DNA of 64,000 bases from Roseobacter sp. GAI101 (GTDB lineage Bacteria; Pseudomonadota; Alphaproteobacteria; Rhodobacterales; Rhodobacteraceae): the NCBI RefSeq assembly GCF_000156335.1, contig NZ_DS999213.1, forward strand, positions 759,549 through 823,548, given 5' to 3'. Numbering within the stretch: position 1 is the stretch's first letter; each line of letters begins with the position of its first letter. Under the pieces are notes generated by a model that was given only the letters and a program-made list of their open reading frames with translations, searched no databases and was not told the DNA's origin. Position numbers and translations under genes: made by a program. Of this stretch, positions 16,919-25,712 are shown piece by piece.

Positions 16919-19009
16919 ATGGCGAAGCTTGAATATGACGGCCCTATTCTGGAGATCGACAAGCTGTCGATCTCATTTTTCACGCGTCTGAGGGAAATTC
17001 CGGCGGTGATGGATTTTTCGGTTTCGGTCAAACCGGGCGAAGCGGTTGGTTTGGTGGGCGAATCCGGCTGTGGTAAATCCACCGTTGCCCTTGGGGTAAT
17101 GCAGGATCTGGGCGTGAACGGCCGCGTTGTCGGCGGGGCGATCAAGTTCAAGGGACGCGATCTGAGCGAGATGAGCGATGCGGAGTTGCGCGACATTCGC
17201 GGCAGCCAGATCGCTATGATCTATCAGGAGCCGATGGCATCGTTGAACCCGGCGATGCGGATCGGACGACAGTTGATGGAAGTGCCGATGATCCACGCCG
17301 GGGTCTCGGAGAAAGACGCCTACGCCCGCGCGCTGCAGTTGGTGACGGATGTAAAGCTGCCTGACCCCGAACGCATCCTGAAGGCCTATCCGCATCAGCT
17401 TTCTGGAGGGCAGCAGCAGCGGATCGTCATTGCCATGGCCTTGATGTCCGAGCCTGCCCTGTTGATCCTGGATGAGCCGACCACGGCGCTGGACGTCACC
17501 GTCGAAGCGTCGATTGTCGAGTTGGTCAAGGATCTGGGGCGCAAATACGGCACGTCGATGCTGTTTATCAGCCACAACCTTGGCTTGGTCCTTGAGACTT
17601 GTGACCGGATTTGTGTCATGTATTCCGGCGAAGCGGTCGAACGCGGGTCGATCGAGGACGTGTTCGACGAGATGCAGCACCCCTATACGCAGGCGCTGTT
17701 CCGGTCGATCCCCTTGCCCGGTGCCGACAAGAATGCACGGCCGCTGATCGCAATTCCCGGCAACTTTCCCCTGCCCCATGAACGGCCGGACGGCTGCAAC
17801 TTTGGCCCGCGCTGCGATTATTTCGAGGCGGGGCGCTGTGACCAGGGTCCGATCATGATGGAGGATGTGCCGGGCAACGAGCGCCACGCCACCCGCTGTC
17901 TCAAGTATCAGGAGATCGACTGGAAAGCGCCGCTTGAGTTGGCCGATGTGAAGCAGAAGGGCGAAATCGGCGAGGTTGTCCTGAAGATGGACAAGCTGAA
18001 GAAATATTATGAAGTCGCTGCGAATTCGATGTTCGGCGGGTCGGCCACCAAGGTGGTGAAGGCGAATGAGGAGCTGAGCTTTGAGGCGCGCGAATCCGAG
18101 ACATTGGCGATTGTCGGGGAATCGGGCTGCGGCAAATCCACTTTTGCGAAGGTGTTGATGGGGCTTGAGACTGCGACCGCAGGTCAGGTTCTGCTGGATG
18201 GCAAGGACATCGGCAATGTCCCGATCGAAGACCGCACGACGCAGAATGTCGCGGATATCCAGATGGTGTTCCAGAACCCGTTCGATACGTTGAATCCGTC
18301 GATGACCGTGGGAAGGCAAATCATCCGGGCGCTCGAGATTTTCAAGATCGGCAAGAACAACAAGGACCGCACCAAGCGCATGTTGGAGCTGTTGGATCTG
18401 GTCAAGTTGCCACGTGAATTTGCCGGACGCATGCCACGGCAATTATCCGGCGGGCAAAAGCAACGTGTGGGGATTGCGCGCGCCTTTGCAGGGGATGCGC
18501 GGATTGTCGTGGCGGATGAACCGGTGTCGGCGCTGGATGTATCCGTGCAGGCCGCCGTGACCGATCTGCTGATGGAAATTCAGCGCGAACAAAAGACCAC
18601 CTTGCTGTTCATCAGCCATGACCTGAGCATCGTCCGGTATCTGAGCGACCGTGTGATGGTGATGTATCTGGGCCATGTGGTCGAACTGGGAACCACGGAT
18701 CAGGTGTTTTCGCCGCCCTACCACCCCTATACCGAAGCGCTGCTGTCTGCGGTGCCCATCGCCGACACGCGGGTAAAGAAAAAGCATATCGTGCTTGAAG
18801 GCGATGTGCCGTCGGCCATGAACCCGCCGCCCGGTTGTCCGTTCCAGACGCGCTGCCGTTGGAAGGCGCAGGTCGGGGGCGATAAATGCGAGACTGTGGT
18901 GCCGGAATTGCGGACATTGGCCGAAGGGCATCAGGTGAAATGCCACCTGAGCGATGCGCAACTGGCCGAGATGGAGCCGGTGATCGAATTGAACGTCGCG
19001 GCAGAATGA
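16919..19009 (+). CDS. Fused double ATPase of an oligopeptide-type ABC transporter (OppD-OppF)
   Basis: The 696-residue product carries two complete ABC nucleotide-binding domains. The first has Walker A GESGCGKST (about residues 47-55), signature LSGGQQQR (about 160), and Walker B LLILDEPTTALDVT. The second has Walker A GESGCGKST (about 400), LSGGQKQR (about 509), and VVADEPVSALDVS. Each is followed by an oligopeptide-type C-terminal cysteine cluster (GCNFGPRCDYFEAGRCD and GCPFQTRCRWKA), as in OppD/DppD. The ATG at 16919 is preceded by a purine-rich AAGGGAGAC site; the longer frame from 16889 is unlikely. It energises the two permeases upstream. Confidence 0.94.
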   Translation: MAKLEYDGPILEIDKLSISFFTRLREIPAVMDFSVSVKPGEAVGLVGESGCGKSTVALGVMQDLGVNGRVVGGAIKFKGRDLSEMSDAELRDIRGSQIAMIYQEPMASLNPAMRIGRQLMEVPMIHAGVSEKDAYARALQLVTDVKLPDPERILKAYPHQLSGGQQQRIVIAMALMSEPALLILDEPTTALDVTVEASIVELVKDLGRKYGTSMLFISHNLGLVLETCDRICVMYSGEAVERGSIEDVFDEMQHPYTQALFRSIPLPGADKNARPLIAIPGNFPLPHERPDGCNFGPRCDYFEAGRCDQGPIMMEDVPGNERHATRCLKYQEIDWKAPLELADVKQKGEIGEVVLKMDKLKKYYEVAANSMFGGSATKVVKANEELSFEARESETLAIVGESGCGKSTFAKVLMGLETATAGQVLLDGKDIGNVPIEDRTTQNVADIQMVFQNPFDTLNPSMTVGRQIIRALEIFKIGKNNKDRTKRMLELLDLVKLPREFAGRMPRQLSGGQKQRVGIARAFAGDARIVVADEPVSALDVSVQAAVTDLLMEIQREQKTTLLFISHDLSIVRYLSDRVMVMYLGHVVELGTTDQVFSPPYHPYTEALLSAVPIADTRVKKKHIVLEGDVPSAMNPPPGCPFQTRCRWKAQVGGDKCETVVPELRTLAEGHQVKCHLSDAQLAEMEPVIELNVAAE

Positions 19010-19037
19010 CTCTGCCGCGGCTTTTCGGTGAACGCGG

Positions 19038-19622
19038 CTAGAGGCCCGCGATCACTTTGACGTAATTCTTGGTTTCCTTGAACGGGGGAATGCCACCGTA
19101 TTTCTTGACCGCGCCCGGTCCCGCATTATAGGCGGCCAATGCGAGGTTCCATGTTCCGAAGTCACGAAATTGCATCTTGAGGTAGCGCGCACCGCCATCA
19201 AGGTTCTGATAGGGGTCCTTGGGGTCGACGCGCAGCACCCGCGCAGTGTCAGGCATCAACTGGGCCAATCCCATGGCCCCTTTATGGGACTTGGCACCGG
19301 GGTTCCAGCCGCTTTCCTGCTGCACCAGCCGCAAGAACAAATCTTCGGGAATACCGTGCCGGCGCGCGGCGTCGCGGGCCATGCTGTGGTATTCGCCGCG
19401 ATACTTGCCGTTGTATCTGGGCACGTCCCATTTGGTGGGCGTCGTGACACGTTGCGGCTGCAACCGGACTGAGGACGCGTATTGCTTGGATGCGCGGGTA
19501 TCAAGCAGCTTTTTCTGCGAGGCGAAAAGCTTGGACCTGCTTTTGGTGGAAAACACATCGGCAGTAGCCGGTGCCCCGCCGGCAAAGACACAGCACAGCG
19601 ATGTGATCAGCAGTTTTCTCAT
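19038..19622 (-). CDS. Lytic transglycosylase, SLT family
   Basis: The product is a periplasmic enzyme that cleaves peptidoglycan between MurNAc and GlcNAc. The 194-residue protein has a signal peptide ([21 protein letters not shown]). Its Slt domain shows [16 protein letters not shown] with the catalytic glutamate, then [14 protein letters not shown], and [17 protein letters not shown] sequence ([18 protein letters not shown]). I chose the ATG at 19622 because GGAGG lies just upstream; the frame extends farther without resembling a signal peptide. It is divergent from ssb and convergent with the ABC ATPase gene. Confidence 0.92.
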   Translation of the reverse strand: MRKLLITSLCCVFAGGAPATADVFSTKSRSKLFASQKKLLDTRASKQYASSVRLQPQRVTTPTKWDVPRYNGKYRGEYHSMARDAARRHGIPEDLFLRLVQQESGWNPGAKSHKGAMGLAQLMPDTARVLRVDPKDPYQNLDGGARYLKMQFRDFGTWNLALAAYNAGPGAVKKYGGIPPFKETKNYVKVIAGL

Positions 19623-19822
19623 GCGGCCTCCAGCCCCTTGTTCCAATTCGCCGGACAATACCGAAATCAGCGCACACCGCCACCTATTAATCAACATGAC
19701 AATTCGGGTTATCCCCGCTTATGCCTGTTTCTCGCAGGCTGCCCTCGGTATAACGTCGGCCAACCGAGGGCTTGCGTGGGATTCGCGCGGGCCTGACAAC
19801 CTTTAGGCAGACAGGGGGCATT

Positions 19823-20341
19823 ATGGCCGGCTCAGTTAACAAAGTGATCCTTATCGGCAATCTGGGGCGCGATCCCGAAGTGCGTTCGTTCCAGAATGGC
19901 GGAAAAGTGTGCAACCTGCGCATCGCGACATCCGAAACATGGAAAGACCGCAATACGGGCGAACGTCGCGAGAAGACCGAATGGCACACCGTGGCGATCT
20001 TTCAGGAAGGTCTGGTGCGCATCGCGGAACAGTACCTGAAAAAAGGATCGAAAGTGTACATCGAAGGCCAGTTGCAGACCCGCAAATGGCAGGACCAGTC
20101 CGGAGCCGACCGTTACAGCACCGAAGTCGTGTTGCAGGGTTTCGGTGGCACATTGACCATGCTGGACGGTCCCTCTGGTGGTGGTTCCGGCGGTGGCGGT
20201 GGCGGTGGCGGCTATGACAGCGGCCCGTCCGATCCGGGCGGATACGGCGGCGGCTACGATTCCGGCCCTGCATCGGGTGGCGGCAGTTCAAGCGGCGGTG
20301 GTGGATCATCGCGTGATCTGGACGACGAAATCCCGTTCTGA
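19823..20341 (+). CDS. ssb: Single-stranded DNA-binding protein
   Basis: SSB coats single-stranded DNA during replication, repair and recombination. The 172-residue product has the N-terminal OB fold ([20 protein letters not shown] through about residue 110), a glycine/serine-rich linker with poly-Gly runs, and the acidic C-terminal tip DLDDEIPF that recruits partner proteins. The ATG at 19823 follows an AGGGGG site; the longer frame from 19772 is not SSB-like. A strong terminator follows. Confidence 0.97.
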   Translation: MAGSVNKVILIGNLGRDPEVRSFQNGGKVCNLRIATSETWKDRNTGERREKTEWHTVAIFQEGLVRIAEQYLKKGSKVYIEGQLQTRKWQDQSGADRYSTEVVLQGFGGTLTMLDGPSGGGSGGGGGGGGYDSGPSDPGGYGGGYDSGPASGGGSSSGGGGSSRDLDDEIPF

Positions 20342-20362
20342 TTTTCAGGCGCAACAAATGTC

Positions 20363-20389
20363 AAAAGGCGGGCTTCGGTCCGCCTTTTT
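20363..20389 (+). terminator. Rho-independent terminator of ssb
   Basis: The hairpin AAGGCGG-GCTTCGGT-CCGCCTT is followed directly by a T run and lies 22 bases after the ssb stop. It is preceded by an A run, so it could also act for aroB transcripts reading in the opposite direction. Confidence 0.85.
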
Positions 20390-20425
20390 CATGTCCGGGT
20401 CATGCTCGAATTCAATGGTCGGGGA

Positions 20426-21544
20426 TCAGCGGCGGTCTGCCAGCGCTTCCGCCAGCATTTTCAGCACCACGTCGCGCGGCACGTCGCCGGTTACAAAGGC
20501 GTCTCCGATGCTGCGGGCCAGAATAAAGCGCAATTCGCCATCCACGACCTTCTTGTCCTGTCCCATCAGGTCCAAAAGCGTTTCGGCACCGGGCAGATCG
20601 CCGTCGATGTCTTTCAGGTCCGTCTTCATGCCCATGGTTTTCAGATGTGCGCGCACACGGCTGGGGTCTTCCTGGGCGCACAGTCCCAGACGCGCGGATA
20701 ATTCGAATGCCAGCGCACAACCGATTGCGACGCCTTCGCCGTGCAGCAGCCGGTTGGAATAGCCTGTCGCCGATTCCAGCGCATGGCAAAATGTGTGCCC
20801 GAGGTTGAGCAGTGCGCGTTCGCCCTGCTCTGTCTCGTCGCGCATCACGATATCGGCTTTCATCTGGACCGACCGGCGCACCGCTTCGACGCGTGCGGCC
20901 ATGTCACCGGCGGCCAGGGCCGGGCCCTGATCTTCAAGCCAGTCAAAGAACCCGGCGTCGCCCAGCATGCCATATTTCACGACCTCGCCATAGCCAGCCA
21001 GAAAATCCCGTGCCTCAAGCGTGCCCAGAACGGCCGTGTCGGCCAAGACCAGAGACGGCTGGTGAAAAGCCCCGACAAGGTTCTTGCCTTGTGCCACGTT
21101 TATGCCGGTTTTGCCGCCGACCGAACTGTCGACCTGCGCCAGTAAGGACGTGGGAATCTGCACGAACCGCACGCCACGGCGCAAGATCGCGGCGGCAAAC
21201 CCAACGAGGTCACCGATCACGCCGCCGCCCAAGGCCACGACCACATCGTTGCGCTCGACCTTCTGGTCCAACAACCAATCGACGCAGCGGGTTAGTTGCG
21301 CCCAGCATTTCGTCGCTTCTCCGGGGGGCAGGCTCAGAGCCTCAAGCGTGATGCCATCCGTGGCTAGGCCTGCGCGCAAAGCATCCAGATGCAGCGCTGC
21401 GACTGTCTCGTCACTGATCACCACGACACGAGGGCGGCGCAGCAAGGGGCCGATGTGGTGGCCCGCTTCGGCCAGCAGACCGGGACCGATCAGAATGTCA
21501 TATTCACGCCCCGGCAGGGCGACATGGACTGTTTCACGCATCAT
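20426..21544 (-). CDS. aroB: 3-dehydroquinate synthase
   Basis: AroB cyclises DAHP to 3-dehydroquinate in the shikimate pathway. The 372-residue product has the NAD-binding ALGGGVIGDLVGFAAA motif, the QIPTSLLAQVDSSVGGKTG block, and the zinc ligands in KYGMLGD, LNLGHTFCHALE and LLHGEGVAIG. Two ATG codons in a row (21544, 21541) are candidate starts. The start overlaps the end of aroK by 11 or 8 bases, so the two shikimate genes are coupled. Confidence 0.97.
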   Translation of the reverse strand: MMRETVHVALPGREYDILIGPGLLAEAGHHIGPLLRRPRVVVISDETVAALHLDALRAGLATDGITLEALSLPPGEATKCWAQLTRCVDWLLDQKVERNDVVVALGGGVIGDLVGFAAAILRRGVRFVQIPTSLLAQVDSSVGGKTGINVAQGKNLVGAFHQPSLVLADTAVLGTLEARDFLAGYGEVVKYGMLGDAGFFDWLEDQGPALAAGDMAARVEAVRRSVQMKADIVMRDETEQGERALLNLGHTFCHALESATGYSNRLLHGEGVAIGCALAFELSARLGLCAQEDPSRVRAHLKTMGMKTDLKDIDGDLPGAETLLDLMGQDKKVVDGELRFILARSIGDAFVTGDVPRDVVLKMLAEALADRR

Positions 21545-22130
21545 TGTTCTCTAATACATCCGGTCGGGTCAGAAGCGTCTGGATCACCCGGTTCGCCATG
21601 GCTTCGATCGACACGGACGGTTTGCATGCCACTGAAAGATCGGCCAATTTATAGATCGGAACGCGGGCCTCGAATATCTCGGCAAGCGTGGCGCGCGGAT
21701 CGGGCGTGCGCAGCAACGGCCGGGTCGCCCTGTGTCTGACACGGTTCCACAGCAGGTCCAGATCCGCATCAAGCCAGACTGACACGCCCTTGGTCGAGAT
21801 GTTCGACCGGTTCACCTGCGCCAGAAACGCACCGCCACCGGTCGACAGGATTCCGGGTGCTTCGTCCAGCAGGCGCGCGATCACTTCGGATTCGCGTTTG
21901 CGAAAGAACGGCTCTCCGTCCCGCTCAAAGATTTCGGGCACGGTCAGGTTCGCCGCTGCTTCGATTTCGTGATCGCTGTCAAGGAACGGCACCCCGAGTT
22001 TCAGCGCCAGCGCGCGGCCGACTGCGGTCTTGCCAGCCCCCATCATACCGACCAGAACGACCGTCTTTTTAAGACGGTAATTGGTCGGGCTCGGGGCCTG
22101 ATCGGTGGTGGTGTGCTCAAATCCGCTCAT
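21534..22130 (-). CDS. aroK: Shikimate kinase
   Basis: AroK phosphorylates shikimate. The 198-residue product has the P-loop VGMMGAGKTAVGRALA, the substrate-binding FLDSDHEIE, and the lid-proximal ILSTGGGAFL motif; REPL-type RATRPLLRT is also present. A polar N-terminal extension of about 20 residues precedes the kinase core. It is the upstream partner of aroB and is divergent from the 49-residue membrane protein gene at 22210. Confidence 0.96.
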   Translation of the reverse strand: MSGFEHTTTDQAPSPTNYRLKKTVVLVGMMGAGKTAVGRALALKLGVPFLDSDHEIEAAANLTVPEIFERDGEPFFRKRESEVIARLLDEAPGILSTGGGAFLAQVNRSNISTKGVSVWLDADLDLLWNRVRHRATRPLLRTPDPRATLAEIFEARVPIYKLADLSVACKPSVSIEAMANRVIQTLLTRPDVLENNDA

Positions 22131-22209
22131 TTTTATCTGAATGACGTGATCTTACGGAAAAGGCCATATATAGATGAAGAAAATATGCGACTGAAAGCAG
22201 GCAGAACTT

Positions 22210-22359
22210 ATGGGCAAACTGATCAAGTTTTTGATTTACCTTATGATCATCGGGTTTATCGGGCTTGCAATTTATGCATATGTGGGCCCGTTTTTCGGCG
22301 CACAATTTGCCCCGCCGCAGATTGAAATCCGCGAACCTGTCACGTTGGAAGGCCAATAA
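22210..22359 (+). CDS. Small single-pass membrane protein, 49 residues, function unknown
   Basis: A short frame begins MGKLIKFLIYLMIIGFIGLA, continues as IYAYVGPFFGAQF, and ends APPQIEIREPVTLEGQ. It has one transmembrane helix at about residues 5-25 and a short proline-containing tail. Its stop overlaps the start of the next gene (TAATG), which is strong evidence that it is translated as part of an operon with the 516-residue protein and xerD. I recognise no named family. Confidence 0.72.
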   Translation: MGKLIKFLIYLMIIGFIGLAIYAYVGPFFGAQFAPPQIEIREPVTLEGQ

Positions 22360-23909
22360 TGCACGTGCTGCGGCATCTGGGGGTGCTGTGCCTTTTGGGC
22401 CTGCCCGGTCTGCCGCTTGCGCAATCCACGCAAGATGCGCCCCTGTCGGTGATTGACTGGCTCGGCGAAAAGCCAAGGGCGATTCCCGAAAACGTCACGC
22501 CGTCCAAACCGGCCGAAACGGCGGTGGCAACATCGGCCCTGCCGCCCGTGGTGACGGTCACGCCCCTGACCGAAGGCAGCCCGCGCGCCATCGGATTGGT
22601 GCCCGCATCGGTGACCGGTCTGCCGCAGGATATCTGGCAGGGCAGCGAGACTGCCACGATCACCCGGTTGATTGAGACCCTGCCCGATCTGCACCTGCCC
22701 GCAGCGCGGTCGTTGCTGTATACATTGCTGCTGGCCGAAGCGACGGCACCCCAGGCTACAGCCAAGCAAGGCGATCTGTTGGCACTGACCCGCGTCAAAG
22801 CCTTGATGGAGACCGGGGCGCTGGACCCGGCTTTGTCCCTGATTGAACAGGCCGGTGTTGCCACCTCTCCGGATCATTTCGGGTTGTGGATGCAGATCAG
22901 TCTGCTGTTGGGGATCGAGGATCGCGGTTGCCAGCTACTGACCCAGAAACCGTACCTATCATCGGATTACGGGGTGCGCATTCTATGTGCCGCGCGGGCG
23001 GGACAATGGGAAAACGCGGCGCTGACCCTTGGATCGGCGCAGGCGTTGGAACTGTTGCCGGCCCCGGAACTGGCGCTCTTGGACCGGTTCCTGAACCCTG
23101 ATCTGTTCGAAGGCATGCCGCCGCTGCCCGCCCCGCGCAAGATGTCCCCCCTGAGTTTTCGGATGTTCGAGGCCATCGGAGAGCCGCTGCCGACCCACAA
23201 CCTGCCACCCGCCTATGCGGTCGCTGACCTGCGCGACATCGCCGGTTGGAAAGCGCAGCTTGACGCCGCCGAACGGCTGACCCGAACCGGCGCGCTGCCC
23301 GACAACCGTTTTCTTGGGATCTACACCGCCCGCGAAGCCGCTGCATCGGGGGGCATCTGGGACCGCGTCGAGGCCCTGCAACGGTTCGACACCGCCATTG
23401 GCACAAAAAGCGTTGAAGCAATTGACAAAACCCTGCGTCCGGCATGGCGCGCAATGCAAGAGGCCGAACTCGAGGTCACCTTTGCGTCGCTTTATGCCGA
23501 GGCCTTGCAGAGGGTTGCCCTTGACGGGGCCAGCGCCGTGCTGCGCGACCGGATCCTGCTGCTGTCCCCGCTTTATGAAAGTGTCGCTTCGGGCGATGCG
23601 CTCAACGCTGAACTGGCGTTCATGATGGTCATTGCGCAGGGCGAAACCCCGACTGCCATCCCTGACATGCCCCATGCCGCCGGTATCGCCAGCGCGTTCA
23701 CCAACCCGACCCCACGTGTGGCGCTGATCAACGCTGCGCAAAACGGCCAGCTTGGGGCCGCAATCCTCAACACGATTGCTCTGCTCGAAGAAGGCGCGCG
23801 CGGGGATACAGCCGCCCTGCGCGATGCCTTGTCCACCCTGCGCGCCTTGGGGCTTGAGGATGTTGCGCGCCGGGCCAGCCTGCAAGCGCTCTTGCTGGAG
23901 CGCGGGTGA
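22359..23909 (+). CDS. Exported helical protein of unknown function, upstream of xerD
   Basis: The 516-residue product starts with a signal peptide (MHVLRHLGVLCLLGLPGLPLA, cleaved near AQS), then a proline/threonine-rich linker to about residue 80. A long alanine/leucine-rich helical body follows and looks like a tetratricopeptide-type or other helical solenoid, though no clear repeat consensus is visible. It is coupled at both ends (TAATG with the 49-residue gene, TGATG with xerD). I know of no assigned function; the location next to xerD may reflect only operon architecture. Confidence 0.8.
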   Translation: MHVLRHLGVLCLLGLPGLPLAQSTQDAPLSVIDWLGEKPRAIPENVTPSKPAETAVATSALPPVVTVTPLTEGSPRAIGLVPASVTGLPQDIWQGSETATITRLIETLPDLHLPAARSLLYTLLLAEATAPQATAKQGDLLALTRVKALMETGALDPALSLIEQAGVATSPDHFGLWMQISLLLGIEDRGCQLLTQKPYLSSDYGVRILCAARAGQWENAALTLGSAQALELLPAPELALLDRFLNPDLFEGMPPLPAPRKMSPLSFRMFEAIGEPLPTHNLPPAYAVADLRDIAGWKAQLDAAERLTRTGALPDNRFLGIYTAREAAASGGIWDRVEALQRFDTAIGTKSVEAIDKTLRPAWRAMQEAELEVTFASLYAEALQRVALDGASAVLRDRILLLSPLYESVASGDALNAELAFMMVIAQGETPTAIPDMPHAAGIASAFTNPTPRVALINAAQNGQLGAAILNTIALLEEGARGDTAALRDALSTLRALGLEDVARRASLQALLLERG

Positions 23910-24883
23910 TGCAAAGCGACACCTACCACTGGATTTCCACATTTTTGGAGGCCCAGGCCGCCGAACTTGGTGCGTCGACCAACACCCAGCTGGCCTATGG
24001 GCGTGACCTGAAAGATTTTGACAGCTTTCTGGCAGGTCGACATCTGGATTTCGCCCGCGCCACCCGCGATGACGTCGAACGCTATCTGGTGTGGTGTGAT
24101 GCCCAGGGGCTGGCCAAATCGACACGGGCGCGGCGCCTTTCCGCGATCAAGCAAATTTATCGCTTCGCCTTTGAGGAAAGCTGGCGCAGCGATAACCCCG
24201 CCATTCAGATTTCGGGGCCGGGACAGGATAAACGCCTGCCGAAAATTCTGTCCGAACATGAGGTTGACCGCCTGCTTGAAGCCGCGCGCGGGTCTGGCCG
24301 CAACCTGCATGAAAAACTGCGCAACACTTGCCTGATGGAGCTGTTATATGCGACCGGCATGCGGGTAAGCGAACTGGTCAGCCTGCCAGTCAGCGCTACA
24401 CGTGGCGATCCGCGGCTTTTGCTGATCATGGGCAAGGGCAACAAGGAACGTCTGGTCCCCCTGTCCCCGCCTGCCCGCGTCGCTCTGACCGACTGGCTTA
24501 TCGCCCGCGATCAGATTGACGCCGCCGCCCAGGCGAAAAAGCAACCGGCCTCGCGATTCCTGTTCCCCTCGCGCGGGGTCGCAGGCTATCTCACGCGCCA
24601 TCGGTTCTATCTGATGATCAAGGAATTCGCCGTCGCTGGCGGTGTCGACCCGTCTAAGGTCACGCCCCATACCTTGCGCCACGCTTTTGCGACCCACCTG
24701 TTGGCCAACGGGGCCGACCTGCGTGCCATCCAGACCATGCTGGGCCACGCCGATGTTGCCACCACCGAAATCTACACTCATGTCCTTGAGGCGCGGCTGT
24801 CAGAGCTGGTGCTGGAAAATCACCCGCTGGCCAAAGCGGCGGCGCGTAAGTCCAAGGGCAGTACGTCCTCGGACGGCCAATAA
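23909..24883 (+). CDS. xerD: Site-specific tyrosine recombinase XerD
   Basis: XerD acts with XerC at dif to resolve chromosome dimers. The 324-residue product has the N-terminal SAM-like core-binding domain (about residues 1-105) and the catalytic domain with GMRVSELVSL (first Arg), HTLRHAFATHLL (HxxR), and LGHADVATTEIYTHV (His and the Tyr nucleophile). The ATG at 23909 overlaps the preceding stop. Its 3' end overlaps the converging metallophosphoesterase gene by 64 bases. Confidence 0.93.
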   Translation: MQSDTYHWISTFLEAQAAELGASTNTQLAYGRDLKDFDSFLAGRHLDFARATRDDVERYLVWCDAQGLAKSTRARRLSAIKQIYRFAFEESWRSDNPAIQISGPGQDKRLPKILSEHEVDRLLEAARGSGRNLHEKLRNTCLMELLYATGMRVSELVSLPVSATRGDPRLLLIMGKGNKERLVPLSPPARVALTDWLIARDQIDAAAQAKKQPASRFLFPSRGVAGYLTRHRFYLMIKEFAVAGGVDPSKVTPHTLRHAFATHLLANGADLRAIQTMLGHADVATTEIYTHVLEARLSELVLENHPLAKAAARKSKGSTSSDGQ

Positions 24884-25641
24884 CCGGTTAGCAACGCCCG
24901 GTGATATCCTTGGGTCAGGCCGGCGCGCGTCATCGCGGCCACCGCACCCGCCACGTCATAGTCAAGCCGTTGAAACGTCACCGCGCCCTTGTCCAGAATT
25001 GCGTATCGCGTTTGGGGTGCCCCGTCATGGGGCGGCATACCGACGACGCCTGCATTGATCCAATCCCCCTTCGGGGTCGACGCGACAAACGGAATTCCAC
25101 AATGCCCTGCGATGATCCCGTCTACCGGCCCGATGGCCGCTTCAACCGCAGACCATTCCTGCAGCAGCGCACCCGGTTCTGAACCGGGCCAGATAAACCG
25201 CGCAATTTCGGTCATTCCGCCATGGATCACAGCATACCGCTTGGCCCCCTGCTCAAAACTCAGCACATCCGGGATCTGGTTCATCCAGATCCGCTGATCC
25301 TGGCTTACCTGTGCCGACGCATAGGCAAACCACCCGGCCGACAGCAGATCGCAGGTCGTTCCGGTCTCGAACCCGCAACCGCAATCCTGGGCACCTGCCG
25401 CAAGCTGCTTTTCGCAGTTGCCGGCAACAACAGCGACCCCTGCGTCCCGAACCAAGGTCAGTGTCTCGCCCGGATCGCCACAATAGGCGACGATATCGCC
25501 GGTGCAGATTACGGATGAGGCCCGAATTTCACGCGCCTGCGCCACCTGCATCACGGCCCGGGTTGCCTGAAGATTGGAGTACGGCCCCCCGAACACCAAC
25601 ACGGGCCCTTCAAGCTGTCCCAAACTTAGGTGTTTCATCAT
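24820..25641 (-). CDS. Metallophosphoesterase-family protein with a cysteine cluster
   Basis: The 273-residue product resembles YfcE/calcineurin-like phosphodiesterases: FGGPYSNLQATRAV (in place of the usual GDxHGN), then CTGDIVAYCGDP, VAGNCEK (GNHE-like), YAVIHGGMTE and IAGHCGIPF (GHT-like). A cysteine-rich stretch between residues about 82 and 101 (CEKQLAAGAQDCGCGF, then TTCD) is notable. The first metal-binding motif GDIHGN is altered to GGPYSN, so activity cannot be assumed. Start at 25641 or 25638. It is divergent from the CorC-type gene. Confidence 0.8.
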   Translation of the reverse strand: MMKHLSLGQLEGPVLVFGGPYSNLQATRAVMQVAQAREIRASSVICTGDIVAYCGDPGETLTLVRDAGVAVVAGNCEKQLAAGAQDCGCGFETGTTCDLLSAGWFAYASAQVSQDQRIWMNQIPDVLSFEQGAKRYAVIHGGMTEIARFIWPGSEPGALLQEWSAVEAAIGPVDGIIAGHCGIPFVASTPKGDWINAGVVGMPPHDGAPQTRYAILDKGAVTFQRLDYDVAGAVAAMTRAGLTQGYHRALLTGYWPSEDVLPLDLRAAALASG

Positions 25642-25712
25642 GCTCTTTCCCTTGAATGAAACCGCGCGGACACCCATAAGAATATCAGCAATCGCATAAG
25701 GTATTTTCGCAA

